From Cryptomeria japonica (lineage: Eukaryota; Streptophyta; Pinopsida; Cupressales; Cupressaceae): a DNA stretch of 64,000 bases. This document shows positions 45,916 to 57,970 of this stretch, in pieces. Positions within the stretch are counted from its first letter, which is position 1. Each line of letters starts with the position of its first letter. The stretch lies in NCBI RefSeq assembly GCF_030272615.1, contig NC_081405.1, positions 609,384,677 to 609,448,676 of the forward strand. The letters run 5' to 3'. The notes under the pieces are model-generated. The model saw nothing but the letters and a program-made list of their open reading frames with translations, had not been told where the DNA came from and made no database searches. Position numbers and translations under genes: made by a program.

Positions 45916-45959
45916 CTGTGAGTGCATTTGTTAATGGATCCTCATCCGACAAAGATTGA
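44864..45959 (+). pseudogene. copia Gag of element C
   Basis: ATG 44864 gives MATASSSTFNPYPMESPRF and a UBN2-type Gag (KEALLRTLSIQKLL, MEEDERISSLMDRVNEIVMG, EDEIVSKVLRVLPLAYK) with stops and one frameshift near 45230. Intact CFSCNKIGHFPSR keeps the first three knuckle ligands, the last Cys being Tyr. It ends with a run of about a dozen Asp encoded by a gat repeat at 45878-45914. Relative of E's Gag (IPKGPAGSKYEGK versus MPKGPICSKYEGK). Confidence 0.85.
45878..45914 (+). repeat. GAT trinucleotide microsatellite
   Basis: About twelve gat units, in frame, encoding poly-Asp at the end of C's Gag. Confidence 0.85.
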
Positions 45960-46039
45960 GTCTTTATTACTATTAAGGATGATTCTCTAGAATCTATCAT
46001 TAAAACAACTCATACTGAAGAAAAGGCTTTAGCTACAAA

Positions 46040-46359
46040 AATTGAAGAGAAGGATGAATGGGTTATAAACAGTGGATGCTCACATCACATGACTGGTGAT
46101 GAGAAATTTTTTATCACTGCAAGAATTTGATGGTGGATTATTCAGATTTGGAGAAAACAAGGTGTGTAGGATCAAAGGCAAAGGAAGAATATCATTGGAT
46201 GGTAAGACTAATATTGATAATGTTTATTATGTTGAAGGCTTAAAGCATAATATTTTGAGTATAGGTAAGATGATGGATAGAGGATTTCATTTGCAATTCA
46301 AGGATGGAAAATTTAAGATCATCAATAAATTTAGATTGGAGATTGCTTCTGAAACTTAG
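46040..46359 (+). pseudogene. copia protease of element C
   Basis: DEWVINSGCSHHMTGDEKF shows the active site with the catalytic Asp replaced by Asn (INSG for IDSG). A frameshift follows, then FGENKVCRIKGKGRISLDG and VYYVEGLKHNILSIGKMM as usual for copia. The D to N change would abolish proteolysis. Confidence 0.82.
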
Positions 46360-46399
46360 ACCAATGGAAACATATTTCATTTGAACTCTGGCTAGAAGG

Positions 46400-47230
46400 C
46401 TTGCTTGATTGCTCAGATTGACGAAAGTTAGTTATGGCATAAGAGGATGTGTCTTGTAAATTTCTACTGCATAGTGAAGATCAGTTCAATACTGAATGTC
46501 AGAGATTTTCCCAAGATTGTTAAACCTCATAATCCGGTATGTAGAGGATGGCAAATGGGTAATTAAGTTAGAACTTCTTTCAGAAGTATACATGCTAAAT
46601 CTAATGAATTTCTTGATCTTATTCATACTAATTTGTGTGGATCAGCAAGGACTAAAATCTTTCAAGGTGATAGATATTTTATGTTACCTATTGATGACTA
46701 TTCTAGAATGACTTGGGTAGCTTTTTTAAAAGAAAAATATGAAGATTTTGAAAAATTCAAATCTTTAAAGCTATGGTTGACATTGAGACAAGAGTGAAGA
46801 TAAAATTCTTCAGATTTGATCATGGTGGTGAGTTTATATCTGGTGAGTTCAAAAACTTTTGTGAAAGGAATGGTATTAGGAAACAACTTTCTACCCCAAG
46901 GAATCCACAACATTATGAATTAGTGGAAAGAAAGAACATAACAATTTTGGATGCAGTAAGGAAAATAATGATAGAAGCTAGATTACTTGATATCTATTGG
47001 AGGGAAGCTGTCACTAGAGCGGTATACACTTTCAATAGAGCATGCATTAAATGTGATACTGGTAAGACTCCTTATGAGTTATGGTTTGGTAAGATATTTT
47101 AGAATTTTTGGAAGCAAATGTTACATTGGAAGAGATGATGCATCATGAAATTTTGATCCTAGAAGTGATGAAGGAATATTTTTGGGTTATTTTACTAAGG
47201 GAAAAACATACAGATGTTAAAAAAAAATTT
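46400..47230 (+). pseudogene. pre-integrase and integrase of element C
   Basis: LWHKRMCLVNFYCIVKI near 46435 starts the pre-integrase domain; the core pieces FKVIDILCYLLMTILE (degraded) and then ORF 46773-47102 with FDHGGEFISGEFKNFCERNG, STPRNPQHYELVERKNITI and DIYWREAVTRAVYTFNRACI are typical copia integrase. The C-terminal part decays after 47102. Confidence 0.82.
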
Positions 47231-47398
47231 GAATAGGATAATGGAGAGCATAAATGTCAAGGTGGATAAGAATGGTAGTAATTAGATCAGATCATTTGAT
47301 TATGGACTGGAAGATGAATTTATTGGACCAAAACTGGTAATGCAAGAATCAGTTCAAGACAGTGAACCAGTGACACTGGTAGCATAAAAAATTCAACA

Positions 47399-48130
47399 GT
47401 GACAGATGAACAGCATAATCAATCAGTAAATCAAGAAAATTCAAAGACTCCTAGGTATGTAAAACTAAATCATTCAGAAGATCAAATCATTGGAGATGAA
47501 AGGAAAGGTGTGATGACTAAGAGAAGGTTAGTTGTTGAAGAGGTATGTTTAATTTCTCAAATTGAACCAGAATCATTTATTGAAGCAAGTAACGATGAAA
47601 ACTTGATAAAAGAAATGGAAGAGGAACTAGATCAGATATTTGGGGATTATTGCATGGTGTGTGCCCTTAGTTTTCTTGTGTTGTGCACCACAGTGCTTGG
47701 ATTTGTGACATGGTATGTATTATTTCTTAGGAAGAAGTTGGTTTCATGCCTTAGTAAGAAACAATCATGTACTTCATTGTCTACAACTGAAGTAGAATAT
47801 CTTGCAGCTACTACCAACTATAATACAATTTTATGGATGAAACAAATGTTAAAATATATAAGGGTAAGTTATGATGAGCCTATTGTTATTCACTGCGATA
47901 ATACTATTGCTATTGATATGTCAAAGAATCCGGTATTTCATTCCAAATTAAAACACATTTCTATAAGGTATAATTTCTTGAAGGAAAAGGTTGAAGCAAA
48001 GGGAGTCAGACTGGTTTATGTGCCTACAAAAGAACATAATGCAGATATTGTAACAAAATTATTGCCTAAAGACACTTTTGAATATCTCAGGGATCAGTTG
48101 GGGTTTACCAATCCTCTGAAAGAGACTTAG
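47399..48130 (+). pseudogene. integrase-tail/RNase H fusion frame of element C (RT deleted)
   Basis: A stop-free 243-codon frame. Residues 1-80 are an Asn/Glu-rich linker normally found between integrase and RT, ending EEELDQI. Residues 83-106 are strongly hydrophobic (CALSFLVLCTTVLGFVTWYV). From about 110 the frame is RNase H: KKLVSCLSKKQSCTSLSTTE, VIHCDNTIAIDMSKNPVF, HISIRYNFLKEKVEAKGVR and LPKDTFEYLRDQLGF. The whole RT and the first RNase H part are missing, so the open frame is probably a deletion by-product. Confidence 0.75.
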
Positions 48131-48373
48131 AGATGCATCAATTCAGTAAGCTTATCGGACATACTTCTCTAAGCCAAATTGATGAAGATGGTGCTACTAC
48201 TCAAGGGGAGTAGTAAGTTGTTTTCTTCAATACTTTTGATCTTGTATCCATCCTTTGTCATTGATGTCAAAGGGGGAGAAGGTATTCATGTGAAAATCAG
48301 TCATATATTTAAGGGATTTTGTTGGCATTCCTTCGCACTTAGATGATTTTCACATTCAATGTTGCCATCAATG

Positions 48374-48387
48374 CCAAAGGGGGAGAT
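48374..48387 (+). other. polypurine tract of element C
   Basis: CCAAAGGGGGAGAT before the 3' LTR. A second tract (gatgtcaaagggggag) lies near 48263-48278. Confidence 0.8.
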
Positions 48388-49592
48388 TGTTGGCAATATG
48401 CTGGATTTGGTCAAGTGTTGTCATTGATGTGAACACTGTATCAGGTTAGCCTTGGTGATATTCTTGGTTTCAGTGGTGACTCTGATCCGATATGATTAGA
48501 TCTTTGGATTCAGTTTTGGATACTTATTCTGGTTGGTTACATGCTTTCTATATTCTTTTATTTCATGATTTGGTGCTTTGGCTATTATCAATTTTGGTCT
48601 TTACTGGTATCGGCTAGTTTTTGGCTTTACCAGCTTCCCTCTAGGTATCCCAATTAGCTTTACCGGTATGGATTATTTCGTGACTTGGTCAATGGACTTT
48701 AGGTCTGGCTTATGGAATCGGTTTCTATCATGATGAAGTTTTTTATTGATCGTGTCCCAAGTATTTGGTGACTTTTCATTGGATGGCGTGTTGTTATGAT
48801 GTTCCTATTTGGATTTGGTTAAACTTTTTATTATTTCACTAAGGGTTTCTATTGGTTGGTGAAGCATGTTGGATTTTGGTCTTAGTGGAATCTTCGATGG
48901 ATATAATTATTTGGTTACTTGATTTAGGTCTATGCTATGTAATGTAAATCATAATGTTGGTCTGGTGGTATCGTGTGATGTAATTTTTATAATTATGGGT
49001 TTAGGTTTTAGCCAACCTTGTCAATAAGGTTGATGATCTGTATTTATAGGTGACTTATTCATGAGATTGATATAGAAAGGTTTTTGGGATGGTTATGTTT
49101 GCATTATCAGTGGAAGGATTATGTGTGAATAAATTTATATCATTCAAGTGAAGGTTGGAAAGGTTTTGTATTGAAGAGTAGACATTAGTGCTTAACCGGA
49201 ATTGTATCAAGCATTAGTAGATGCTACTTTCACAATTCATTTATTTCTAGATTGTAGTCCAACGTTTATGTAAGTTAGTGAGACTTCCATTTGTGATGAG
49301 TGGTGCGTTCTAGGGTGTGGGTCTTTCTGTAAGTGCAAACCCCATTGTAATTGTTCATAATACTACTACAAAGTATTCAATTGATTGTGGGTAGGGTTTC
49401 CCACCATCATTTTTCCCTTTCTGGGTTTTCCACATCAAAATATTCATGTTATGTGTGTTGTTCTTTCATGATATATCTTTCATTATGTTGTGATCCGGTA
49501 TAAGGTTTCTAACTGAATTAATTGTTGTACTTGTGAGTAAACTAATTCGCCCTCCCCTCTCAGTTTACTGCTGGTATTAGATCATTCCAACA
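48388..49592 (+). repeat. 3' LTR of element C
   Basis: 1,205 bp, TGTTGGCAATATGC to TTCCAACA. It preserves the uninterrupted site into which B inserted in the other copy (gtaattgttcat near 49338). Confidence 0.88.
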
Positions 49593-51049
49593 CTTTTTCC
49601 CTCTTCAAATCCTATACCTCTAGTATTTTTTGAGTGCTTTTGATTACTTAACATCTTGTCCAATCATTCAATGTTGCTCTCATATTTTCTCCTCATCTTC
49701 AATTCATTCTTTCTCTTTCCAAGCTCCTTTTGGAGCCTTGCAATTTATTCTTCCAAATTTTGATGCTCCTTCTCCTTCTTTATTAAATCAAAACATGTAA
49801 CTTTACATATCCTTTTAGCTTCTTCCAACTGGAGTTTCAAATCAAAAATTGTTTTCTTGTACTCCTCCAGAGATTGCTCTAAGCAATCTTGTTCTTTTAC
49901 AACAACATACTTAAACTTCTTGAGTTCCCTTCTTGTTTCTCTCAACTCCTCAAGAGAACTTATGAGCTCACCTTCCAAGTCCACTTCAACTCCAATGTTT
50001 TCATCTTCATTAGCTTCATCAACAAGTTCATCTTGTGCCATAAAGAGATTAATTTCTCTTTCATCCTCACAATAGTCATCTTCTGAGGCACTTTCTTCAT
50101 GTGTAGCGTCATCTTATAAAGTATACAGGCTATTCTGCTTCCAGTAGCTTCTTCTTTCTTATCGGTAGGCTTTTCTCTTTTTATCCTTACCCAAAGGTCT
50201 ACTGGTGTTTTGTTTCTCCTCTTCACTATTCTCACCATAGGGACATTTTGAAGAAAACTGTCATATTTTACCACAGTTAAAACATTTGAAAGACAATTTT
50301 ACTTTGTACTTGCAGGATCCTCTTTTGAGTTTTTCTTACAAAGTTTGCTACCACTGTACCTGAGTCTTCACTAATTTCTCCATGAGTAATTTCTTCCTTA
50401 CCCTTTTTTATAGAGTTGAAAGAAACCTTTTTTCTTGAAGTTTCTTTGTCGGTTCTTGTCATCTCATAAGTAGTTAGGGATCCAAATAACTCATCCATTG
50501 AAAAGGTTTTCAGATCCTTAGCTTCTTCTATTGTAGAGACCTTTGTATCATACTTAGATGTGAGTGACCTAAGTACCTTTTTGACAATAAATTCATCAGA
50601 TATATCCTCTCCAAGTCCTCTAATAGTATTCACCATTTCATCAACTCTTTGAAGATAATCAACAATTTTTTCTTCATCTTTCATTTTTAAGCCTTCAAGC
50701 TGATCTCTCAGTGTTTGTAGTTAAGCCTCCTCGACCTTGTCATCTCCATCAAATAATCTGTTCAACTTATCCCAAGTTTCCTTGGTGGATGATAAGCATA
50801 ACCTTAAAAAATTCATTATCAGACAATCCACTAAGAATATAATGCTTGGCCTTGGCATTGTTTTCATATTCCTTCCTAGCATCTAGATTTGTAGGGGGAG
50901 CATTAGGAACAGTATACTCATTATTCACATACATCCAAACATTGAAACCTAGGGAAGATAGATAGGTTTCTATTCTTCTACTCTATAAGGCATAGTTGGC
51001 ACCATTAAACATGGAAGCTTTAGAGGAGGAGGATTCATTCCTTCTCATT
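49593..51049 (-). pseudogene. Gag N-terminal and middle part of element D
   Basis: ATG 51049 (minus) gives MRRNESSSSKASMFNGANYA and a copia UBN2 Gag with DARKEYENNAKAKHYILSGL, a frameshift near 50805, then ORF 50684-50277 (KDEEKIVDYLQRVDEMVNTI, DEFIVKKVLRSLTSKYDTK). Downstream 50041-49745 is an acidic coiled coil (ELISSLEELRETRRELKKF). The reading reaches the C insertion at 49593 and resumes at 31018 with the linker and zinc knuckles. Gag would build the particle. Confidence 0.82.
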
Positions 51050-51110
51050 GTCTTCTTAAACCACAATCTACCCAAGCTAGAGAAATCTTTGACCAACAGG
51101 GAACCTAAGG

Positions 51111-51121
51111 CTTTGACACCA
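51111..51121 (-). other. primer binding site of element D
   Basis: Minus strand TGGTGTCAAAG, a variant of the Met-tRNA complement, 2 bp from the 5' LTR. Confidence 0.75.
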
Positions 51122-51123
51122 AT

Positions 51124-52776
51124 TGTAGAACACAAGATATCACTGAGAGGGGGGTGAATCAGTGATTATAAACAATTTAAATCAATGTGTGTGCAACTAG
51201 TAGAATAATGAAAACACTAACAAGCAATCACACACAAGAGCACATCAAATAACACTGGATATATGAGGAAAACCCAATGTGGGAAAAAACTCAATGAGAA
51301 ATTTTGTTTGAGATCTACCACTCCAATCAAGCATCACAATAACATAAAAGGTTTACAGTGTTTAGAGAACCAACCCAAGGAGCACCAATGCCTAACAATT
51401 TATGGACACCTACCCAAAGGAGCACCAACCCCTAATCTATTATGAGCAACAAATTAAGGAGCACCAACCCCTACAATGAGCACCCACTCAGTAAAATATA
51501 ATGAGATATAAAAACAATAAAATGATAAGCACCTTGTTAAAAATGAGTTTTGTAACCCCTGCAAACAATTCACTCTACTAGTTGAACTCTTTTCTGTCAT
51601 ACTGCTTCTTCTCAAAGAGATCTCAATTCTCTCTATCTGAATCATCTTCAACTCAGGTTTTTCTTTATTAGATATCCTCTCACACTCTCTCTTCTCTCTT
51701 TCACTCTCTGCTGCTACCTCACTGATTCAATATCTGCCAATTTGATGGACTGTTATACTCTATAACTATTTACCAGTTACCTTGAACCCTGCCGATTAAA
51801 CCCCTCTTGTCAGTTCTTCTTCTAACACTCAATTACTTAAATATTTTGCTATGAACACTTAGTCTGATCAACTCTTATCTAGCATAATCAGACTTTCTCA
51901 TCAATTAACTTGAGTCTTTGATCTAGACATTTATATACATGCTTTCCCACCAAAACAAAAACTCAAACTTTATGTGCCTAGGGTTTTCTTCACCGACCAT
52001 GATCTGCATCAAATTGAATATCATCTTTTTGAATTGACAACATGCAATAGATCAACAAAAAGCTTTGTCCTTTTTATTCTTCCAATGCATGTTTACTCTA
52101 TTTATCAAATTGGACCTTGTTCATCAATCTTGATTTTGTTGATCACACTAAATGATCTAGTAGTTTCCTTCTCTAGATCAACACGATGATCAGATGTTCT
52201 TCTTCTATCATAACACCAAAAAATCTCTTCCTTTTGATTTTCTTCGAGCCGCAATACTCTACAATTGATCTATGATTTTTGCAATCTTCATTTAATATCA
52301 ACCTAATCAACAACTACCTCGCTAAAGCACTATTTACGTACCACTACATGTTCCCCCCCTGGAGTCCACATGACATCTTTGTCAACATCCAACTCACTTG
52401 ATCATGTCAGTTCAAACTCGGTCATCGACTAAACATAATACTCGTATACACCAACTGATTAACCTTCATATTATGCACTTCTCTGTTCTATCGGTTAGGA
52501 CATGTTATCCCAGACCGCACTCGCCAAACCACGAAACATGCCCTGGGTAAGCCACTATCAGAAACCTTCATCATTTATTGGTGACAGCCCTCAACCATTT
52601 TTCCAAAGTGGCAAACACTTCATATCCTTTCATCTTCTTATCTGGGTCCTTCAATTTGTCTCTTTGCTTTCTTACAGGTTGACATCAACATGCCAACAAT
52701 CTTCAATACTCCTACTTGCATACTAGTAACATCAACCTCCATACCGGTTAACATCTATGACAACACAATACCAACA
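51124..52776 (-). repeat. 5' LTR of element D
   Basis: 1,653 bp; plus-strand ends TGTAGAACAC and ACCAACA, followed by TSD TGAAC. Homologous over its length to 17696-19315. Confidence 0.9.
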
Positions 52777-52781
52777 TGAAC
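52777..52781. repeat. target site duplication of element D, right copy
   Basis: TGAAC, identical to 17691-17695. Confidence 0.9.
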
Positions 52782-53369
52782 TAGGTGTGTCTTAGAGCTA
52801 TATGTGATATGGATGTCTTTAAGCTCAAGGGTTTTGCATTGTGAATGGTGACTTATTCTTTGATCAAGCTCTATTAGGAGCTCTTGGGATCAATTTACAA
52901 GAACTAAATTCTATGCTAAGGGAATTCCCCTATCTTAGCAGAAATCAAGCTTAAGGTACTATACCTCATCGGGGCTTCACTAGATAGGTAATATTATATC
53001 ATGTGCATTCATATTGGTGGGTTTAATATTCCTAAAATGAGGGTACAAAATTTTGCCTATTGGTGAAAATAGGGGGGATTTTAATTCAAGCTATCTATAT
53101 GGAAGACCTATGTTCATAGATTCAATCCTGAGAACAAAATCAAGAATCTAAAATATATTCTCATAATAATATCTAAGGGGAACATATCCATTGAATTCTT
53201 CCACTCTTTATGTCTAGTTCCTCAAAATTTCTCTTGCAAAACTGGCAGGTGCATTTAACTTTGGGTATGGAAATAAGTTCAATCATGGTCTGAACCTCAT
53301 ACCTATGAAAAGAAAGTAAACTTATTCTTGAATAACATAGACCTTGGTGTCTCATCCCCCATGGACAGG
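52782..53369. other. flank of element D, no gene recognised
   Basis: Originally contiguous with 17600-17690; may include the 5' LTR remainder of the gypsy gag relic at 16240-17600, but I see no LTR landmarks. A 60-codon minus frame (53355-53173) with two CxxC-like cysteines is probably chance. Confidence 0.35.
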
Positions 53370-55440
53370 CCTAATTTTTTCTATGCTTCTCTATACTCAT
53401 TTACCTTGTTATCCTATTCGACCTAAGTCTATAATAATGACAAACGTGCTTTGATTTGTACTTCACCAACAAAAGTATTCAAGAAAGACTGATAAAAATT
53501 ACCCATAAGAAATCCATGCAAGTAATTTTCACACATTTGATTCTAGAAATTAGGGTTACTTTTATAAAATTCATAAAATAAATCACCAGCATCTTCCTAA
53601 TAAAAATTTATTTCTAGAACCAATTGATTAATTTTCTATTGTAAACATCTTTCTCTTAAAAACAAAGCATAAAATCTAAAGGGTTTTCTCATGGCCAAAA
53701 GTGTTGAAGACAATTCTGCTACCTGTTCTAATTTTTGAGTACCATCATTTTTCTATTTCTCAAGATCTTCAAGCTGCTTACTCAATTCAATGTTTTTTCT
53801 ATATGTATTTCATGGTTGTCAAAGAAAGATACCTAGGAGGAGTAGATGAAGTTGAGGCTTCATGATCATGGCTTTGAACTATCTAACTTTTCAAATCATG
53901 TTTTTTTGTTCTAAGTTATCTTTCAATGTCTTTAAATCCTCATTTTTACCTAAGGATTGAGCATTATCTTGCTAAAGTGCATCCTCCATTTCCAACATTT
54001 GATTCATTAAATAAATTTCTTTTTCAGCCACCTCTTTCTTAAATGGCTCTATTTATTGGGTTGCTTTTTGTAATTATTTATGTATAAATCATACTTTCCT
54101 CAAGAATACACATTTTCTTTTCACCTTCATTAACATCTGCTTCCATTCTGGACAATGTCGTAACCCTCATTAGTTCATTCTTCTTTGAACATCACTTCCT
54201 TTCCCTCTCTTTGGGTAAATATTTGAGGAAATGCAAGTGGTAGAGGTTGATCAGGAGGGGGTGAAGGTGTAGATTGACCTTGTCTAGCTTCAATTTCTTC
54301 AGGAGCTTCAACCTAATCCATGCCATCTTATGATTGAGAAGAAGATGAGGGAAATGATTGTGTTCTAGGATCATAAGGAGATCTCTCATCATCATTAATA
54401 GTAATAAATTCAAGTTATTCCTTTTGAGGAGGGTTTTCATCTGTTTGTTCACCTGGTTTTTAAAGTAGGATATTCTTTCTTAGGAGTAGGGGATTATATA
54501 GGTTCTTGAGTAGCTTCAGTAGTATGCTCAGGGGTTCTATTAGGAGCTTGTGAAGAAGGGAAGATAGGGGCTAGAGAAGATGGAAAATTAGGAGTTGATG
54601 AAGGGGTATCAATAGGACTAGTTTTTTCTTTTATTTTCTCTTGAATTTCCTTTCTCAAAGTGAAATGAGTCACTCTAGTAGGCTAATTCTATTCAATTTC
54701 TACTTTCCTCTTCTTTCTAGATGTGTCCACTTTTTTTATTTTAACATTTTTTGATGTGGGTTCCTTTTTGGACTTTTTCTTCACAAGGGTTAAAAGAAAT
54801 TCTAATGACCCTTTCTTTCTAGAGTATTTTTTCAAGAAATGATGTTTTATGAGCAAATGAATCAAACTATGATACTGAATTGAACTACCCCTATCTTTTA
54901 CCCTATATATTGTAAAAGAAATTTATGAAAATTAGAAATTTGGGAGATTAATCCTGACTTTGGGATGGGTATTTCCATGCCTCAAATGTGTCAATAGTCA
55001 TATTCTTAGCCACAAAATGATCCCATTTTGTCCCTCAGAGGTGAAAAAACTCATCAACCATATTACAACTATTTTCTAGGGCTCATCTAAACATCCTCTA
55101 TGAACCTGCCACTTAGGTCGCCACTCATTACCATCATGGAATGCATTCACTGATTCTTCTAACTTAATATGACCTTTATTTACTATGTTTCGTTCTACTA
55201 GAATTCTAGAAAATTCTCTGATAACTTGAGGGTTCACCTCTATAACTCTCCTCTTTCTCTAGTGGAATTCACATACAAAATAATGACAAATTCTTGCACT
55301 AAATTCAGCTCATAACCTTCATACATGCGTATGAAGTTTAAGCAATTTGTGTCTTTGAGCAGTTTTTTTGTCTAAGGGTCTTGATTGAAATTTTCTATAA
55401 CTCAAGAATGTGTTTGTCAATTTGAATATTTCAATTCAGT
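53370..55440 (-). pseudogene. decayed long ORF of unknown function (ORF-I) downstream of gypsy pol
   Basis: Minus-strand reading with many stops and frame changes. It starts near YEGYELNLVQEFVIILYVNS (about 55320), continues VNPQVIREFSRILVERNIVN and NAFHDGNEWRPKWQ (about 55100-55240), then a basic KKEPTSKNVKIKKVDTSRKK linker (about 54750), a long Pro/Ser/Thr region (about 54250-54640), and a helical C-terminus with KPFRFYALFLRERC (about 53680). The order globular part, basic linker, Pro/Ser segment, helical tail resembles ORF-G at 1611-5235. It lies in sense orientation after the integrase of the pol relic at 56150-57970, where Athila-type elements have an extra (env-like) ORF. No family recognised. 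Confidence 0.5.
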
Positions 55441-56149
55441 CACAAAGAAAAATGGATATTTCCTTTTTAACGGCCAAAATTTTTAGCACATATGATGATT
55501 TATTACACATTTTTGCATTGATTATCTTGAATTGGACTAGACTATACTTTCTCATTGATTTGCAAGGTTGGCAATGGTCATGACATGTATTTTCTTTTGA
55601 AAGAAATCATTAATTTGATTTTGAATTGACAAATAATGTCTTTCAAATATAAACCCTTATCTCTCCATCACCATTAATTTAATACTTAAAACTTGTAATA
55701 ATAATGTAAAAAATGAGTTGGCAGAGATTTGTATACAAACAATGCCTACTAATTTTACTTTACACTTACTAAATTAGAAAATAATATTTTGGAAATAATA
55801 TATGCAATAAATGTATGCATCTTCATTTAATGCATATTATGTTAGGAGCTATCATGAGGGATTGACTAACTTGCAAAAAGTAACAAATGTATCGATTAGG
55901 AGACACCCACAAATTATGAATCAATTTAAATAGTAATGAACTAGTTGAGTCAATCCAAAGATACTTGGGGCTCATTTTGTACGGACTAAATGATGTGTTA
56001 AATGATCTAGAAATGTCTTCATGAAATGGAGAGATTCATTCCTCGAGGAGGAGAAATCAAGAGAATTCTAGAAATATTATTTCTTACTGATACCCAAAAT
56101 AATTATTTTAGAATTTGAGGTCTATCAAGAAGCATTAGGAGAAAATTTA
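55441..56149. other. AT-rich spacer, no gene recognised
   Basis: Lies between the integrase relic and ORF-I on the minus strand. No ORF or repeat seen. Confidence 0.45.
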
Positions 56150-57970
56150 AGTTGATCCAAACAAAGTTGTCATTTATAATTTTCAACATTACTTTATAAG
56201 GTATGAAGCAACATTTATGGTTTTGAAATAGTCTTTATCAAGATATTCTCCAATTTTGTGTTGGTGACTTCTACTTGTCAATTCACCTGTATTATATGGT
56301 GTTAACTTCTTGGGTGTCATCATATGCCTTTGCATGAAAGAATTAATCATAGAAAACATAAACTGAGGTTCTTTCTCAAAAACTATTTCTCTTGGTGCAT
56401 TGAATCTCTAAAGAATATGCTTGTACAAAAAATCTTCTACCTTGTCATCCCTTGTTGTTGGTAATTCCTTCACTTCTTCCCATTTTTTTACATAATCTAT
56501 ACAAACCAGAATGTAGTCATGTCCTCTTACAGGTGGATCAAAAGGTCACACAAAATCAATTCCCCATTACTCAAATGGTTCAGGAGTTGTCTAGGATTGT
56601 AGTGGCATCTCTATACTTGGTGTAGGTCATCCTATGCATTGGTATTCATCACAATGTTTGACATATAATGAAACATCCTTTGACATAGTAAGCCAAAATT
56701 AGCCTGCTTCTAGGATCTCGTGACTTGTTTTCACCATAACATTTTATTCTTCTAGTTCATTATGACATGCATGTATAATATCATAAATGTCTAGTTCCTG
56801 CACACACTTGTGAAGAACATAATCAGGGTGCATTTTAAATAAAAGACTATCTATCCATTTAAACTTGGAACTCTCATGAATTACTCCTTTCTTTTGTTTG
56901 ATGCTAAAATGACTGAGCCACCTTCCTATTACTAGATAATTAGCAATATCAACAAACCATAGAGACTAAATTGATATAGAAAACAAATTTTCCTCTGGAA
57001 ATGTGTCATCCATCGGTTCATTATTACCCTACAAAACCATTCTTGAAAGAAAGTTAGGAAAGACATTATCTTTACCTAGTTTATCCACAATTGTAATGTC
57101 AAATTCCTATAATAGTAACAACCATCTTATAATTAAATCACCTACAAGATTTTGTTCATTAAATACCTAATGGCTAAATGATCAATATAGAAAATAACTT
57201 TATAACTAGTAATATAATGTTAAAATTTATTTACTGCATAAGTCACAACTAAGAATTCCTTCTTACTTATTGTATAGTTCTTTTCTATGGGGCTCAAGTT
57301 TTTATGGATATAATAAATAGCATGCATTGCTCCATTGTCATCTTTTTGTCTCAAAACTGCTTTAATGGCTAAATTGGAAGCATCTAAATGTATGTGGAAT
57401 GGTTCTCCCCAAATAGATCCTTTAATGATCAGAGAGGTAGTTAAGGCATGCTTTATAGACTCGAAAGATTTTTTAAAATCTTCTATCATTAATAATTTAA
57501 TATCCTTTCTAAGCAGTATAAATAATGGTTCAACAATTCTACTAAATCCTCAATAAATCTTCTATAATACACTGCATGCCCCAAGAAGCTTCTGACATCA
57601 GATTGAGCTCTTGGGGTTTCAATTTGTTGAATATTTTCCACCTTTTAAGGATCACCTTTTATTCCCTCTTTAGAAATATGATGCCCTAAAATAATTCCTT
57701 ATGTCATCATAAGGGAACACTTTTCATGGTTTAATGATGATCTATGAACCTTGCATCTTTACAAAACTTCATTTAAAATTTCCAATGCTTCTTCAAATGT
57801 CTTCCCATGGACTATAAAATCATCCATATACACTTCAACACATGAAGGAGTTAAATCTACAAAAATACCCAATACAACTCTTTGAAAAGTGGTTGGTTCA
57901 TTACAGAGTCCAAATGGTAAAACCCTATATACATTTAAAGAGAAAAGTGATCACATGTCACTTCAGATGA
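56150..57970 (-). pseudogene. Ty3/gypsy pol relic (RT, RNase H, integrase), element I
   Basis: Minus strand: RT from about 57950 (RVLPFGLCNEPTTFQRVVLG, VEVYMDDFIVHGKTFEEAL, LGHHISKEGIKGD, RSFLGHAVYYRRFIEDLVEL). RNase H is in ORF 57489-57220 (FHIHLDASNLAIKAVLRQKD, AIYYIHKNLSPIEKNYTISK), continuing to about 57000 with IIRWLLLLXEFDITIVDKXGK. Integrase from about 56830 has HACHNELEE and KHCDEYQCIG (H2C2), GIDFV and DYILVCIDYVKKWEEVKELP. The RT N-terminus is missing or scrambled above 57970. The FLGHA..YRRFI and YMDDF blocks resemble Athila-type elements. Stops throughout. Confidence 0.8.

Larger units (their letters stand above)
31019..49592 (+). mobile_element. element C: Ty1/copia element nested in D
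   Basis: Plus-strand copia with LTRs at 31019-32021 plus 44559-44808 (5', split by element B) and 48388-49592 (3'). Internal PBS, Gag, protease, integrase and RNase H are found; the RT is deleted. Own length without B is about 6,032 bp. The 5-bp flanks differ (CTCTG at 31014-31018 and CTTTT at 49593-49597, three of five matching), which can be a mutated TSD. D coding sequence is contiguous across the insertion (Gag to its knuckles), which independently supports the boundaries. LTRs differ by roughly 20% by eye. Confidence 0.88.
17696..52776 (-). mobile_element. element D: Ty1/copia element hosting the whole nest
   Basis: Minus-strand copia element with LTRs 51124-52776 (5') and 17696-19315 (3') and perfect TSD TGAAC. 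Its own sequence is interrupted by element E (with one TSD copy, 19560-26267), a solo LTR (29403-30464) and element C with B inside (31019-49597). Removing them leaves about 8,732 bp in the order Gag, two zinc knuckles, protease, integrase, RT, RNase H, PPT, all minus-strand. Several purine-rich ctcccccttt motifs (minus aaagggggag) occur before the 3' LTR, as in SIRE/Maximus copia elements. It is dead: stops and frameshifts occur in every domain. Confidence 0.9.

Noticed and set aside
53173-53355. 60-codon minus ORF with clustered cysteines as a zinc finger gene
   Set aside because: Too short, no matching family pattern, and it lies in decayed sequence.
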